From Coffea arabica (Eukaryota > Streptophyta > Magnoliopsida > Gentianales > Rubiaceae), in NCBI RefSeq assembly GCF_036785885.1, contig NC_092329.1, forward strand, positions 992,001 through 1,056,000: a stretch of DNA of 64,000 nucleotides, read 5' to 3'. Below are positions 49,601 to 61,120 of this stretch, in pieces. The notes under the pieces are model-generated. The model was given only the letters and a program-made list of their open reading frames with translations, was not told the DNA's origin and did no database searches. The translations under genes were made by a program, and so were the position numbers. Position 1 is the stretch's first letter. Every line of letters begins with the position of its first letter.

Positions 49601-51507
49601 ATAAAAGGTCCAATGAAAGATGTTCATAGCGACAGTTCTGAAAGGAGGTCAGCAGAAGAGGGTCGTGGTACAGCTACTTATCAGTCTTTGTCTATTGAAG
49701 GGCACATGAAAGTAGAATCCAGCCTGGATGACTTTTTTCTCTCCAACAGGGATGATTGCATGGATGGTTACTCATTGAAAGATCAAGTGGGAGATCTTCT
49801 GGATGCCAATCTAGATAAGTCAGATAACAATAACAACATCCAATCAGCTGCCAAGAACCATCCCAGGTCATTTAAGATAGAAACAGGTGGTGATCTTTCG
49901 ACACCGAGTGCTTCTGATAACAATAGGGACATGGAGGAGGATTATTGGAATACCGCAAAAGCCAGCAGAAATTCTGGAGAGTCCAGACTCAGTAGCCAGC
50001 TTAATGATCTTCCAATGAATAGTCAAGTGAAAAGCATTTCAGATACCAGTCCATTAAAGGTGCTTGCTGCAAATGAAGATAACAGAGCTCCTGACATCTC
50101 ACCCACCTCATCAGAATTGGCAACTGTAAAGGACCAAAAGATGTACAGCTTTCTGGATCAAGGTACATTTACCATATTGAATAGAACCATTTTGGTTCTG
50201 TCTGTTTCTAGGCAATAACCTTCAACTATCTTGCAGGCAAGGATCAGGAAGCAAAGCAGCAACAGGTGTTCCAGCCACTTCAACATGATCTCAGTGGGAA
50301 CCAAGATGAACTTGGTGTAGGGGATGATGATCAGCCTAATTGGAAAGAACTGTTTTTGAGTGGGTTAGATGACAGAGAGAAGCTTCTATTGCAGGAGTAT
50401 ACATCCATTCTTAGGAATTACAAGGAAGCAAAAAAGAAGCTCAATGAAGTGGAGAAGAAAAAGCGAGCTAGCCTTTTTCAGTATTGCATACAGATAAAAG
50501 TCCTCAAGAGTGCTAATGCCTCAAAAGATGCAAAGATTGAATCATTGGAGAAGAAACTGAACTTGCTTGGAAAAAAAAAAGATGCAGCTGTTGATTCAAT
50601 AGAAAGCAGAGCCTCAGCCAGCTACCATGTCTCAGCTGAACAGAATTTACTAACAGAGCAGAAGGCTCTTGCAGATATGGTAGGTGCTCCAACTCCTCAG
50701 TCCATGGATACTAGTGTGGAATCGCCTCCACAAGAGCAGCCAAAGATCTCCTTTGTGGAAGAGAATGGAGCCATCAAGGTTATTAACCTAGATGAAACTC
50801 AAAATCTTTCGGTTGTCGAAGAAAGAATTCGCACAGACATTGATGAATTGCTGGAGGAAAATATAGGATTCTGGATGAAGTTTAGCACCTCGTTCCATCA
50901 AGTACAAAAATTCCGAACAACTGTCCGGGATCTGCAAGCTGAGCTAGCAGAAGTGAAGGCAAACAACAAGCACAGTGGAAGCACAAACCATCAATTACTT
51001 GTATCAGAAATTCGTCCAATTTACAGGCACCTGTCAGAAATACAAACTGAGCTAACTCTATGGTTGGACCAAAATGACATGTTGAAAGATGACTTGGATA
51101 ACAGGTTAGCCTCGCTGTCTGGCATACAAGAAGAGATCACAAGATTGTCAAATGCAGGGTCGAGTGCAGAAGAAACTGAGCTGAGTGACTATCAAGCAGC
51201 CAAGTTCCAGGGCGAGGTTTTGAATATGAAACAGGAGAACAATAAGCTTGCTGGTGAACTGCACTTCGGTCTGGAACGTGTCAAAGTCATCCTGGTTGAG
51301 ATTGAAAGGACACTTAGAGACCTTGATACTGAGTTTGGAGTTGCCGCAAGAAAGCAACAACCTAGGAACTCACCGATTCGATCCAAAATTCCGTTGAGGA
51401 CTTTCTTGTTTGGTGTAAAGTTAAAGAAACAGAAGCCATCATTCTTTGCTTGCATTAGTCCGTCATTGCAGAAGCAATATAGCGACTTAAAAGCTGTACA
51501 GATATAG
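46638..51507 (+). CDS. NET2: NETWORKED 2-type actin-binding protein
   Basis: This is a plant-specific actin-binding protein; NET2 members act at the plasma membrane/actin interface, best known in pollen tubes with PRK receptor kinases. Exons are 46638-46731, 47424-50162 and 50237-51507, giving 1367 aa. Exon 1 plus the start of exon 2 encode the NAB (KIP1-like) domain: NAYSWWWASHVRTKQSKWL, then MEEKVEYVLKIIEEEAD and YRALAERYDHLSRELQNAN. A second conserved NET2 block follows at about residues 175-275 (DKIQKEILALQTEKEFVKS, EARTLMTATALKSC). Residues from about 440 to 950 are a Ser/Asn/Asp-rich, poorly conserved linker. The C-terminal NET2 module has WKELFLSGLDDREKLLLQEY, NIDELLEEN-type (here DIDELLEENIGFW), YQAAKFQGEVLNMKQENN and the end IPLRTFLFGVKLKKQKPSFF. 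Arabidopsis NET2A is about 950 aa, so the linker is expanded. The paralogue (A-D) is not resolved. Confidence 0.92.
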
Positions 51508-52136
51508 AGTTGTTGCTTCACCTTCTTTTAGGATTTGATGGTGTACATTAGTATTATAGATTGTTAGCATTCTATGGTTATACCGGACAAACAAAATCAC
51601 GGGAAGGCCACCTCAATCACCCGTTACTTGCTCTATAGAAAACATTTCTGAATAGCTACTATGATAGCATAATCCTTCTTGTTGAGATATTCTTCAGTTA
51701 TAACTTCTTACGGGGAAATCCAACTCGCAAGACGAATAGAAGAATAGCACTAGCAGAACCATCTAATTGAAAAGTGAAAACGAAATTAATAGGGTACAAC
51801 TGCAGAAGTCAAAAGAGGCATAGAGTAACTGAGTCAAGCCCAAGCTTGATCTGAGGAAAGGGGAGATCAAACATTTCCTCCAATATAAGAAATTGATGAA
51901 ACGAAATATACCCTACTTATGTCAGAACGCCTTCAACTTATTTACAAACTAATCAAAGAGGGCTCCACTATTCACAGATGAAAAGATACCAGAAGTCATG
52001 AATTCACAAGCTTTTTCTATCTAACCTGACAGTAACTGCTTCCTGCAAAATTACATACAATTCAGAAAGGTGGGGAGAGAGGAATAATAACATCGGCCAA
52101 CAGTCATTCCACAAGTAATTAATTCAGGCGAGCAAG
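51508..52136. other. Convergent 3' UTRs of NET2 and the Myb-like gene
   Basis: About 630 bases separate the two stop codons. This is ordinary A/T-rich UTR sequence; I see no feature beyond that. Confidence 0.5.
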
Positions 52137-55100
52137 CTATTTTTCACTTCGCCCCATTCTAAAAGCTTCTCGTTGCTTTAAATTTGCTTGTCCATCATTT
52201 CCATCCAAATCCATGATTAAGCCCTCTTCTCTCTTTGCCATGTTATTCTCAAACATTTCCTTGACGGGTTTATCACTGATGCATTTAACTGGCATACCCA
52301 TCACATCATCCTTACTTATGCTGTCAAATGTGGTTGAGGCCTGGTTGTCAGTTGGACTAAGATGACCATTGCTAGCTGCCATACTAGAGCTTTGTGAATC
52401 AATCAGATCTCCTGCTTTTTTGTTAAGAGCATTGGCTGAAGCAGAGACCTCATCACCACTGGCATGCTCTTTCAATATTTCGCCCATAACAGATGCTTGA
52501 CCTCCCTCAGCCTGATCACTACATAAATTCTCTGAAGCACCCTGATCCTCTTGGACTTGATTTGGTTTAGTATCAACAGAAACAGCAGTCAGATCTCCTT
52601 TCATTTGTTCATTGGACCCGTCACATTTGAAACCAGCTTGATTTTCTTTAAGAAGGTCTTTTTCAGAATTGCACATAAAGGTACCAAAATCCTCAACAAT
52701 TTTTGACTCGAGCCTTGAAACAGGGCCAGGCACGGCAACACTTGTTACTTCAGACGGTGCACTTAATTCTTGAGCAGTGCCAGCTGAGTTGGGTTGATTT
52801 AGAGGTATTGCAGGTTTTGAAGATGTGCCTAGGACTTGCTGAGTTCCACCATTTTGTGAGGAACTTACTGCAGCTGTTGAGTAAGTGGAAAGTGGTTTTG
52901 AAGCCAGGCCAGTGCGGATGAAGTGCACATTGCTGGGCAATGAATTTGCATTGCCTGCCATGGACGATTTGAGCACAGAACCTCCGGGCATGATATGGAC
53001 AGCATTCTTAGATTGTGCAGCCTTGAGTAGTGTTGCAGCATCTGAAGGGGTAGCAATCCGGGCTCCAGCAGCTACTGCTGCCGCTTTAACCATTGAATCC
53101 GGACTAATAGTAGATTTTGTAGAAGGTTTCTTGGTTGTAACTCGAGATTTTGATGATCCAATTTGATGCCCTGCAGTTGACACAGAATCATGTTGCAATG
53201 GTGCGACAATGGATGGAGTTTCATTAGAATGAGGTGGTCCAAGTTTGCTGTGTGCAACATTTGTATTCGTCCCTGCCATCCAATTTCAACCAGAAACTAG
53301 TGAAAGCTTTGCAAAAGTTGATGAAGACATACTGGGTGTAACTGTGATGATGATCTGTTGAATTTAACTGATTAAAAAGTTCAAAAAAGAAAAGCATAAT
53401 GCTATTCCTACCATCTTCCAAACCGTTGGGCACCTTTGCAACTGAAAATGTAAGATGCTCAACACATTTCTCATCCAATGGTTTGCTCTTTGTTTGTGTT
53501 AAAAGAGTTTTGCAAATATCAAACAAATATGTCAGCAGGCATTTCACCTCCTGTTACTCTATTATTCACATAATGAACCTTGACAACGGTCATCCCCAAA
53601 CAGCCACTCAACTGACAAGTCAGGTGCAATGGAATATATGTCGTTTGAGTTAAGATACAGAAAAACGGAAGAAGATAGGCTTTAAAATATCAAGAACCAT
53701 TAATTGTATCTGTCTAATTTTTGGCAGGTTAAAGCAACTTTATAACCAAATCATAGAAAAGCCTTAGCATTTGCAGAATAGGTTGAAGAGCTCATTTGAT
53801 CTAAAGGTGTCTTGTTTCCCAAATTATGGGAAGCAAGTATTAGCTAAAGGCTTTTGTGTAACTTCACGCACTGGTTTGAAATTGACCATTAAACATACCA
53901 CTTACAGTTGACAAACCAATATCATCTTTGATTTACCCCCGTCTCCATCCCATCTACTTTACACTCAAATCTATACTCAATATTCACCATGAATGTAAGC
54001 ACAAAAAACATAAACTATCTTTGGATCAAGTTCAAGAAATTTTCTTTTGTCATAATTTTCCACACACGTGCACACACAGATATAACTACCTGATGAAATC
54101 GAAGGAGATGATTTCAAGGTATCCCCCATAGGCATATTAAGAGCCAGTGACACAGCACGACGGGCAGCCAGCTGAACCTCTGAAAGCTGTGAGCCTGTTC
54201 CTAGAGTCACATTACCCTTTCGTTTCTTGATAATAGCCCACCTCTGCACATATTCATGACCAAGAAATTAGACTAACTGAATATGTAGACCAGTAACAAT
54301 GCAGAGAACTAATAGTAAAAGTTGTTTACATGATCAGACACATTTTATTAATTTGCATAAGTTTGGACCATGTGACTAGGTCTTCTCTTCACCGAGTATT
54401 CACAAACTGCATTTATGTAATACGAGTGCAATGTGTATATCCATCCGCACAGTTAAACTTCTAAATACCTATTCCGTTGCCGGGAATTGAACCCGGGAGA
54501 CCTGGACAAAATCCAGGCATCCTAACCATACTAGATAACAAGGGATTCCTTCACTAAAATATCTTAGTGAAACCATGTAATGAAGATGATGCAAGTCAAC
54601 TGTTGATGCGTCTTGATCATCAAGTTTGCTATGACCTGCTCAGACAAAACTGTAGATTCCATCATGGGGGCTGAAACGTATCCTACTAGCTTCAATTTAT
54701 TATCCTGAATGAAATCATTTCCTAAAAAGTTGACCTTAAACAAAGCAATGTTTGCATCAGAAATTTTGCAAAATCCTCTAACCTGTTTATTCATTTTCTT
54801 ATACCTTACTTTCCACAGTTTTCATTCTCCACAGGAGTAAAACTCCAAAAGAATACAAAATGTCACCTTACTGAAGGCTTCCTACAAGTTATGTCTTGTA
54901 TAATTACACTAACAGTCTATTAAAAGGTTTGCCATGCAAATTAAAAATATCTCATATTAAAGCCAAATCCCAACATTCCTGGAAGCCCTGACCAGCCATC
55001 ATGTAGCAATATGGTAAAAGGAACACCTATCAGGAAACATGAAAAAGGAAAACAAAAAAGAAAAACGGAAAAGAACAGATATACGGCAGCAAACAGACCT

Positions 55101-57772
55101 AGCTGTGTATCTTTATCACCAACCCTCAAAACAACTAACTAGTCTGATAGGGTTCCAGAAAATTATACTAGATCCGGTATCTCAAAAATTCTCACACACA
55201 TGATAAATAAAACATCTGAAAAGTTTCACCAATTTGATTGTCTTCCTGATACAACTCGTGAAAATCCTATGTAAACCATGCTTCATCAGATTTCTGAAAA
55301 TTCAGATGAATCTTTATACAGAAGGATATTCTTCTTTCGGAATTTTATTAAATAGAGCAGCCACTCTTACTGATTTTTCTCTGTGCATGTATTTAAGTTA
55401 ATTCCCCAGTAACATCCAGAAATATCAATTCTCTTAAATGCCCAAAGGAGTGCAGTTAACTGACTCTCTTCTGAACTAAGGGCAGACTTGTCCTTCTGCC
55501 TCTGAACGAGTTAAAGCTACTCGTAATTTTTAAAGTCAAGCTTAACTATGTCATATAACCCAAACAAGAAAACTTTCATTTTGTTAGTAAGGATTTAAGA
55601 ACATTTTTTGCATCATTGAAGATAAGCCTTCACCATGCTTACATCCAAGAATATCTGGCTCATAAGATTAAAACAAATAAAAACATACTTGGACCATCAA
55701 GGAAACTTTGCAAATTAGATAAAGAACCTGAGATAGTTGTGAGGCTGTTCTATCACTCTTAAAGTCTCCTTTTAAGATATTTGCCCAATTTCCTTCACCA
55801 AACTTTCGCACAGCAGCCATAAGTTCCTGATCCTCAACATCTGTCCATGCTTTTCTTTTCCTTCGAGGCAAATTTGCATTAGCTGCTCCATTAGAATCCA
55901 ATGCTTCAGCACTTGCGACAGAAGGCAGTGACGGTTTCTGTACAGAAACTGGAACTGTTATGTTCGTCCCTTGCGCAAACACATTACAATGTGAATTCTC
56001 AGGAGCTCTGGATGGCTGGCCTTTCGGAATATTAATAGTTAAGGGAGCTTCAACTGTTAAGCCATTGGGATCGCTTGGTCCAGAAGCAATTAATACCTAT
56101 GCAGGGCAAATTTTCACCAAAAGTCAATCAGAAATATACAGAATGACACATACGCATTTATGCAAAGTGTACAATGGAAATGTAGTGAAACAAGTGAATA
56201 TGTGCGTTACAGCTTTGAGTGTATAATCAAAATGTAGTGAAACAAGTGAATACATGCGACAACTTTTCCGAAGCACTAGAAATCAATCATAGAGTGTATC
56301 TTAGCAGCAAAAACCAAGAAAAAAAAATCCATCTACATAAAAAATATATACATAGACCATCAACCCAATTTCTCCATTGTATTAGCCAAATAAGAATCCA
56401 ATCAGTGTAACCAACCAACCAAATCATTCCCTTTCCTATACAGTCTCAACAAAAAAATAGCTAAGCAGTTTAAGCAGCAGTAGGCAAGATCGATAAAACA
56501 AATTTGCAACTGCTTTCAAGCTTCAAAAATTTGTACCATCTTAAAAAGCCTAAAAGTGAAGTCCTTCGAGGTACAGTGTTGAAGCACCTTAAAATCATCC
56601 CATACAAGATATACGCCACACATTTAATTCTTTGAATCTTACCATTTTGGACATTTATGTCCCAATAATCGTTGTTCTACTAAGTTCCAAATGTAATTAA
56701 ATCAAGTCAGCTAACAAGCAAAAAGTGAAAAGTAGCTTTTACATTGAAAGCTGCCAAAACTACCAACATAATGGCCACACATTACGCAAATACTCCATCT
56801 AGCTAAATATTCGCCTGGAGTACCATTCAATGCAAGCATACCATTCAGCATAAAACTGTAAAAAAAATGCAGGTAAAATATTATACATCAACTTTACCTT
56901 CACACAAGCTGCAGCTTCTGCCAAAGCTTCATTACTCACCGCGGGAAAAGCTTCCAAGTCACATTCTAAATCACTATCATCATCCTGCCAAGCAAGCATC
57001 ATCAAATCTTACCACACCCTCACTACCAACACCCCAGTCCATGCACAGAAACAGTAAGTACATCCCTCAAGCGTACAAAAGAAAAGCACTGCAGGCCTAA
57101 AAACTTCTCACTTTTCCCTAAATCACCACAATACACACCTTTTAGAACACGTAACTACGTCTCTACAGATAAACACATACACAAGTGCGTAACTCAACAG
57201 AGGTCAAGCAACATCTTCGACTCTATTGACTGAAATAATATACATATTCCTCGTCACTTTTTTTTAAGTTTTTTTGTGTGTGTGTGGGGGGGGGGGGGAG
57301 GGGGTGTTGCTAATTTCTTAAGCGCAAGACATCCAGGGCTACGAATTAATTGACCTCAATTGAATCCAAAGCAGCGGTAATTTACCAGAGGTTGAGCAGC
57401 AGCATCATCGAGTCTATCAAGCAAAGCGTCGCGATAAGCCAAATGCCGCCAAAGCATCTGGTACTCCCTCGGGTTAGAAATTCCTGTCTTCGACTTTTTC
57501 ACCAAAACATTCCAATCAATTTTAGAATCCTCCACCTGCGCCACCTCCTGCAGCAGCGTAAGCACCGTCGTCGCCGTATACCTTCATTCACCAATTTCAA
57601 ACAAGAACACCCGACCCGGGAAAAAAAAAACCTCAGTAAGGGAAAACCAGAAAAAAGGGGGGGGGGAATGATTTTGGGGAAAAAGAATAATGTGTAGAGA
57701 CCTTTGTAAGAGAGTGGAAAAGTCTTCTTCGGTGACGAAATTCTTTCTGGGCTTCTTTGATTTCTCCCCCAT
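52137..57772 (-). CDS. DRMY1: DRMY1/DP1-like single-Myb (SANT) protein
   Basis: This is a nuclear Myb-like protein of the DRMY1/DP1 type; Arabidopsis DRMY1 supports uniform organ growth through ribosome/translation and hormone signalling. Exons on the minus strand: 57772-57702, 57581-57386, 56984-56898, 56096-55728, 54243-54090 and 53272-52137, in frame, 670 aa. The N-terminus reads MGEKSKKPRKNFVTEEDFST followed by TLLQEVAQVEDSKIDWNVLV and ISNPREYQMLWRHLAYRDAL, then an acidic block DDDSDLECDLEA. The Myb/SANT repeat spans about residues 199-252 (RKAWTDVEDQELMAAVRKFG, the three Trp-position pattern ending QRWAIIKKRKG), split by an intron after LSQ. The tail is Ser/Thr/Gln-rich without known domains. 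Family assignment is from remembered similarity of the N-terminal and Myb blocks; DRMY1 versus its paralogue DP1 is not settled. Confidence 0.8.
54473..54545 (-). tRNA. tRNA-Glu-like sequence, probable pseudogene
   Basis: On the minus strand, 73 bases fold as a cloverleaf: acceptor TCCCTTG/CAACGGA with one C-C mismatch, D-arm like plant tRNA-Glu (TCTAG...GGTTAGGAT, B-type and A-type promoter words present), anticodon stem CCTGG/CCAGG with loop ATTTTGT, and T-arm CCGGG-TTCAATT-CCCGG. The body and 3' end match plant tRNA-Glu, but the loop gives UUU at positions 34-36 rather than UUC/CUC. The acceptor mismatch plus odd anticodon suggest a decayed copy. It lies in the intron between coding exons 4 and 5 of the Myb-like gene, same strand. 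Confidence 0.65.
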
Positions 57773-58187
57773 TTTGGTTATGGCAAAACCCCAGATAGAG
57801 AGAGAGTGTGTGTGAGAGAGAGGGAAAGGGAGGGTTTAGCAGAGAAATTGTTGGGGGCCGGGGAAGGGGTGGGTTGTAAGGGAGACGAAGGCTACGTTGG
57901 ACGACGACGTTTCTGAGAGGACGGAGCTGAAGAGGAAAGTGAAAGACAGTTGAAGATCGTGGACGACACGCGCATCCGGAATTTACGACACGAGAGCGTG
58001 GGGGAGAAGGGGAGACTGGCTGCACTGACGGCGTGCGCGTGAGCGGACAGAAGTTGGGTACTGCTACTCGTCTGCTACTGTACTCGTACTAGCAGTCTAG
58101 TAGTGGTAGTAGTGGAATATTAGTACTAGTAGGAGTAGTACGTGTTTGGGGCTCAAGAAATCAAAGCTGGTTTCACCGATGCAAACA
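57773..58187. promoter_or_regulatory. Promoter region of the Myb-like gene
   Basis: This region holds the 5' UTR and promoter of the minus-strand Myb-like gene. An AGAGAG/TGTGTG-rich leader is at 57797-57820 and a TAC/TAG-rich trinucleotide cluster at about 58065-58142. No other element is seen before the hAT-type insertion begins at 58188. Confidence 0.4.
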
Positions 58188-59906
58188 TAGAGATGTAAAC
58201 GAGTCGAATTGAATCTAGTATCTTATGTTTGAACTTTATTCGTTAAATGATTCGAACAATGTTCGAATTCGTTCGTTAATTTTCGAACTTCAAACCTATG
58301 GACCTGTTTGGAACCTCAATTTTTTACCAAGTTTTTTAGCTACTAGTTTTTTAACAACTTTAACTACAAGAACCCAGAAAAATTTATCAAATTTTTTAAT
58401 CAATGCACTTCGAAATATCTAATACCCAAAAAACTTTCTCTTTTCTTCAACTTTCTCCCTTACCCCGATCCACCACACCTACATCGCCGGCCACCACCTC
58501 CACCGCTGCTTCCGGCGCCAATCACATATTCCGGAGTCAGTCTTCCTTTTTTTTTTTTTTTTTCCTTTCTCCCTCTCCCTCTTCTCTTTTGACCGATCTG
58601 CAACCCCTTTCTTTTCTTTTTTCTTTTTTTTCTCTCCATTTCCCGCTCCTTCCCTCCCCTCTCCCCCGCTCCTCCCCCTCCCCTCCCCTTCCCGGCCACC
58701 CTCCAACCTTCTTTTTTTTCTACCCCTTGAGTAGCTTAGTGGTGGGCGGCTGGTGGTTACATAAGCCGTCTCTCTCTCTCGATTTTCCAAAACCTTTACC
58801 CTCTTACTCTCATTTTCCGTGTCATCGCCGCTGCTACTCCTGCCACCGCTACCTCTGCCGCCGCGACCATGAACCTCTCATCGTCCTCCTCTTTAAGACT
58901 CGATACTAATTTGATTTGCACCAGAGCAGTTGTAGCAGTCACATTCAATGGACCTCAATCTTACTGAATTCCCTTTGGCGGGATGGGTCCGAGGAAAGTG
59001 GTATAGTTCAGCCCCACTTGCTTCTCTGCAGCCAAGCCGATAGATGTTGTGGTGGATAGGCAACTGCAGAAGGTGGGTGAGTTGGGGTCCTGTGGGCTGA
59101 GTCGAATTGAGTCCCTGAGTCAAGTTTCGGGGGTGCTAGGTTGCTAATGGGGCGATGAAGGGAAATTTGGACCATCTGCTGGTTCTTCAATGTCGAGACA
59201 GAGCTGACGGGGGAGGGAAGGGGGAGGGGAAGGAAGAAAAAGAAAAAGAAGAGAGGAAAGATAAGAAAAAGGAAAGAAAGAAAGAGAAAAAAAAAAAGTT
59301 TTTCATCTTAAAAAATGTTTTCAAAAACTTCTACAGTGAACTACAGTTAAAATTTTAGACAAATTATCAAAAAACTCAGGTTCCAAACAGGGCCTATGTT
59401 CGTATTCGATTCGTTAAGCAAAGTTCATGTTCGAGTTCATGTTCGGCTCGTTTAACATAAACGAGCCGTTTGCGAACATATTCGAAATGCTCGAATTCAA
59501 ATTATTTTAAGTCTTAAATATGCCATACAAATCCTTAATCATTCTAAAAAACAATTAAAGTACTAAGTGACTATATTCTATTATTCATTAACTATATAAC
59601 TAACATTAACATAAAAATAACAAATAAAACCCTCCTAATATAATAGTCTAGCCATAAAATTAATCCTAAAATTTGTCAAATGATAATTATGTCTATATTT
59701 GTGAACATTCATTAAAACTTGTGAACATGCTTGTGTTCGCAAACGTTTGTTAAAACTCGCAAATATGTTCGTGTTCGCGAAATTATTAATCGAACAAAAA
59801 AATTCATTCGAATTTATTTCAAAAGGTTTCGAACGAGTCTTTCACGAACACTAACATATCGAAACGAACCGAGTTACCGAACAATTCGATTCGTTTAACA
59901 GCTCTA
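58188..59906. mobile_element. hAT-type MITE carrying a nested PIF-like element
   Basis: The left end TAGAGATGTAAACGAGTCGA and right end TCGATTCG-type sequence finishing TTTAACAGCTCTA are inverted repeats. The flanks TGCAAACA (58180-58187) and TACAAACA (59907-59914) match at 7 of 8 bases, the 8-bp duplication of hAT elements. The interior is full of GTTCGAA/TTCGTT words. Without the nested element it is about 620 bp. Confidence 0.75.
58300..59394. mobile_element. PIF/Harbinger-like MITE nested in the hAT element
   Basis: The ends GGACCTGTTTGGAACCT and AGGTTCCAAACAGGGCC are inverted repeats, with TAT on both sides (58297-58299 and 59395-59397). It is related to the element at 37454-38927 (shared ACTAGTTTTTTAACAACTT and TTTTAGACAAA). 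CT-rich then GA-rich blocks make the apparent ORFs (about 58403-58909 and 59155-59358) low-complexity translations, not genes. Confidence 0.72.
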
Positions 59907-61120
59907 TACAAACATAATCAAAATACTAATGTTAGATACATTCTACTTCTACTTTTCAGCTTTTTCGTCTTCTATTAAAACAAATCTTACCTCTAAATAC
60001 AAAAGTAGAATCAGAATGTCAAATTCCCACCCCCAAAAAAAAAAAAAAAAAAAAAAAATTTCTGAATGAGCCTAAACAAGAACAAGCCTTTTATATTCCA
60101 CGATGTACATTCTCATTCCGAGCTGCCTGTAATGACGAGCAAACAAAAGATTATGCATGCACATATCAACTTAGTTGAAGTTGAGCTGCAAACCAAAAAG
60201 ACCATTTGCGCAATTACCAAACTTGGAGCGATACTCATCAGGAGACATGAACGCATCTCTTCAGACTTTGTTGGAATGCGACCTCTTTCCTGCTATACCG
60301 TAGACCGTAGCGTGTTCATTATTGTAGCCCTTAAAATTAACACCAAATCACCACAATTCAGTTACTGTTTGCCCAAATCTTGTCCAGCTGTTTCAAGTAT
60401 AAATTCACGTCCTTCATCTTCTTGGTTTCCTCCAGTCCAACCCGAAATCAAACATGCAAAAATGTGACTTTCTCCAGAACCAGAACCTCCAACCAAAAGT
60501 TTCCCACTTCTCGAACGTTACTTCATTGGCATGATCATCAGGAACGTTACTTCAGTTCAAGAATTGGCATGATCATCAGGTGCTACCAGCAGCAAATCCG
60601 CTATTAACTTGTTTTACCACTTCTTGTCGGTCAAATAGGTTAACAAATTGGCAAGTTTATGGTTCGTACACACACACACACACACGCACGCATAGTTGGC
60701 AATTTGCGTTGTATCCTCTCCTAGTCTAAACAAAGTGCCAATTATCAGCTTTATTCTTACTCTTACTTTGTTTACATAACTAACATTACAAAACCATGCA
60801 AAGCAACCCAACTACAACCAACTTGGCCTCCACATGACTTGCTGCTACCTAGTATGATGTTTTTCCGTATCAATGTTGAATTTAACCAAGAGATTCACAT
60901 ATATTATGTATGTCCAATACAAACAGAAAACCCTGCAACCCAGCAGACAAAACTTTCATGTAGCCAGGAATACACGGCTGCAGTTTAGAGTGTTGGTCCA
61001 TCACTAGCTTCTGGCACCCAAACCAACCGAGAAAACTGCAAAGAACGAGCTTGTAATATGGAAGAAAAAAGAATTGCGTCCTGCCTATGAAGCAAACAAT
61101 TGGTACACGAGTAAATATCA
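59907..61120. other. Intergenic region, no recognisable gene
   Basis: A poly-A tract is at 60034-60058 and a CA microsatellite at about 60668-60685. A 133-codon plus-strand ORF (60066-60467) has no recognisable domain, and minus-strand translations of the same stretch are broken by stops. The segment 60850-61120 is the probable 3' UTR of the reductase gene. Confidence 0.4.

Noticed and set aside
58403-58909. 168-codon Pro/Ser/Phe-rich ORF
   Set aside because: It is the same CT-rich MITE core as above; the frame is open only because of base composition.
60066-60467. 133-codon plus-strand ORF between the hAT element and the reductase gene
   Set aside because: No recognisable domain or splice context; the composition looks random and the opposite strand is broken by stops. 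Kept only as intergenic.
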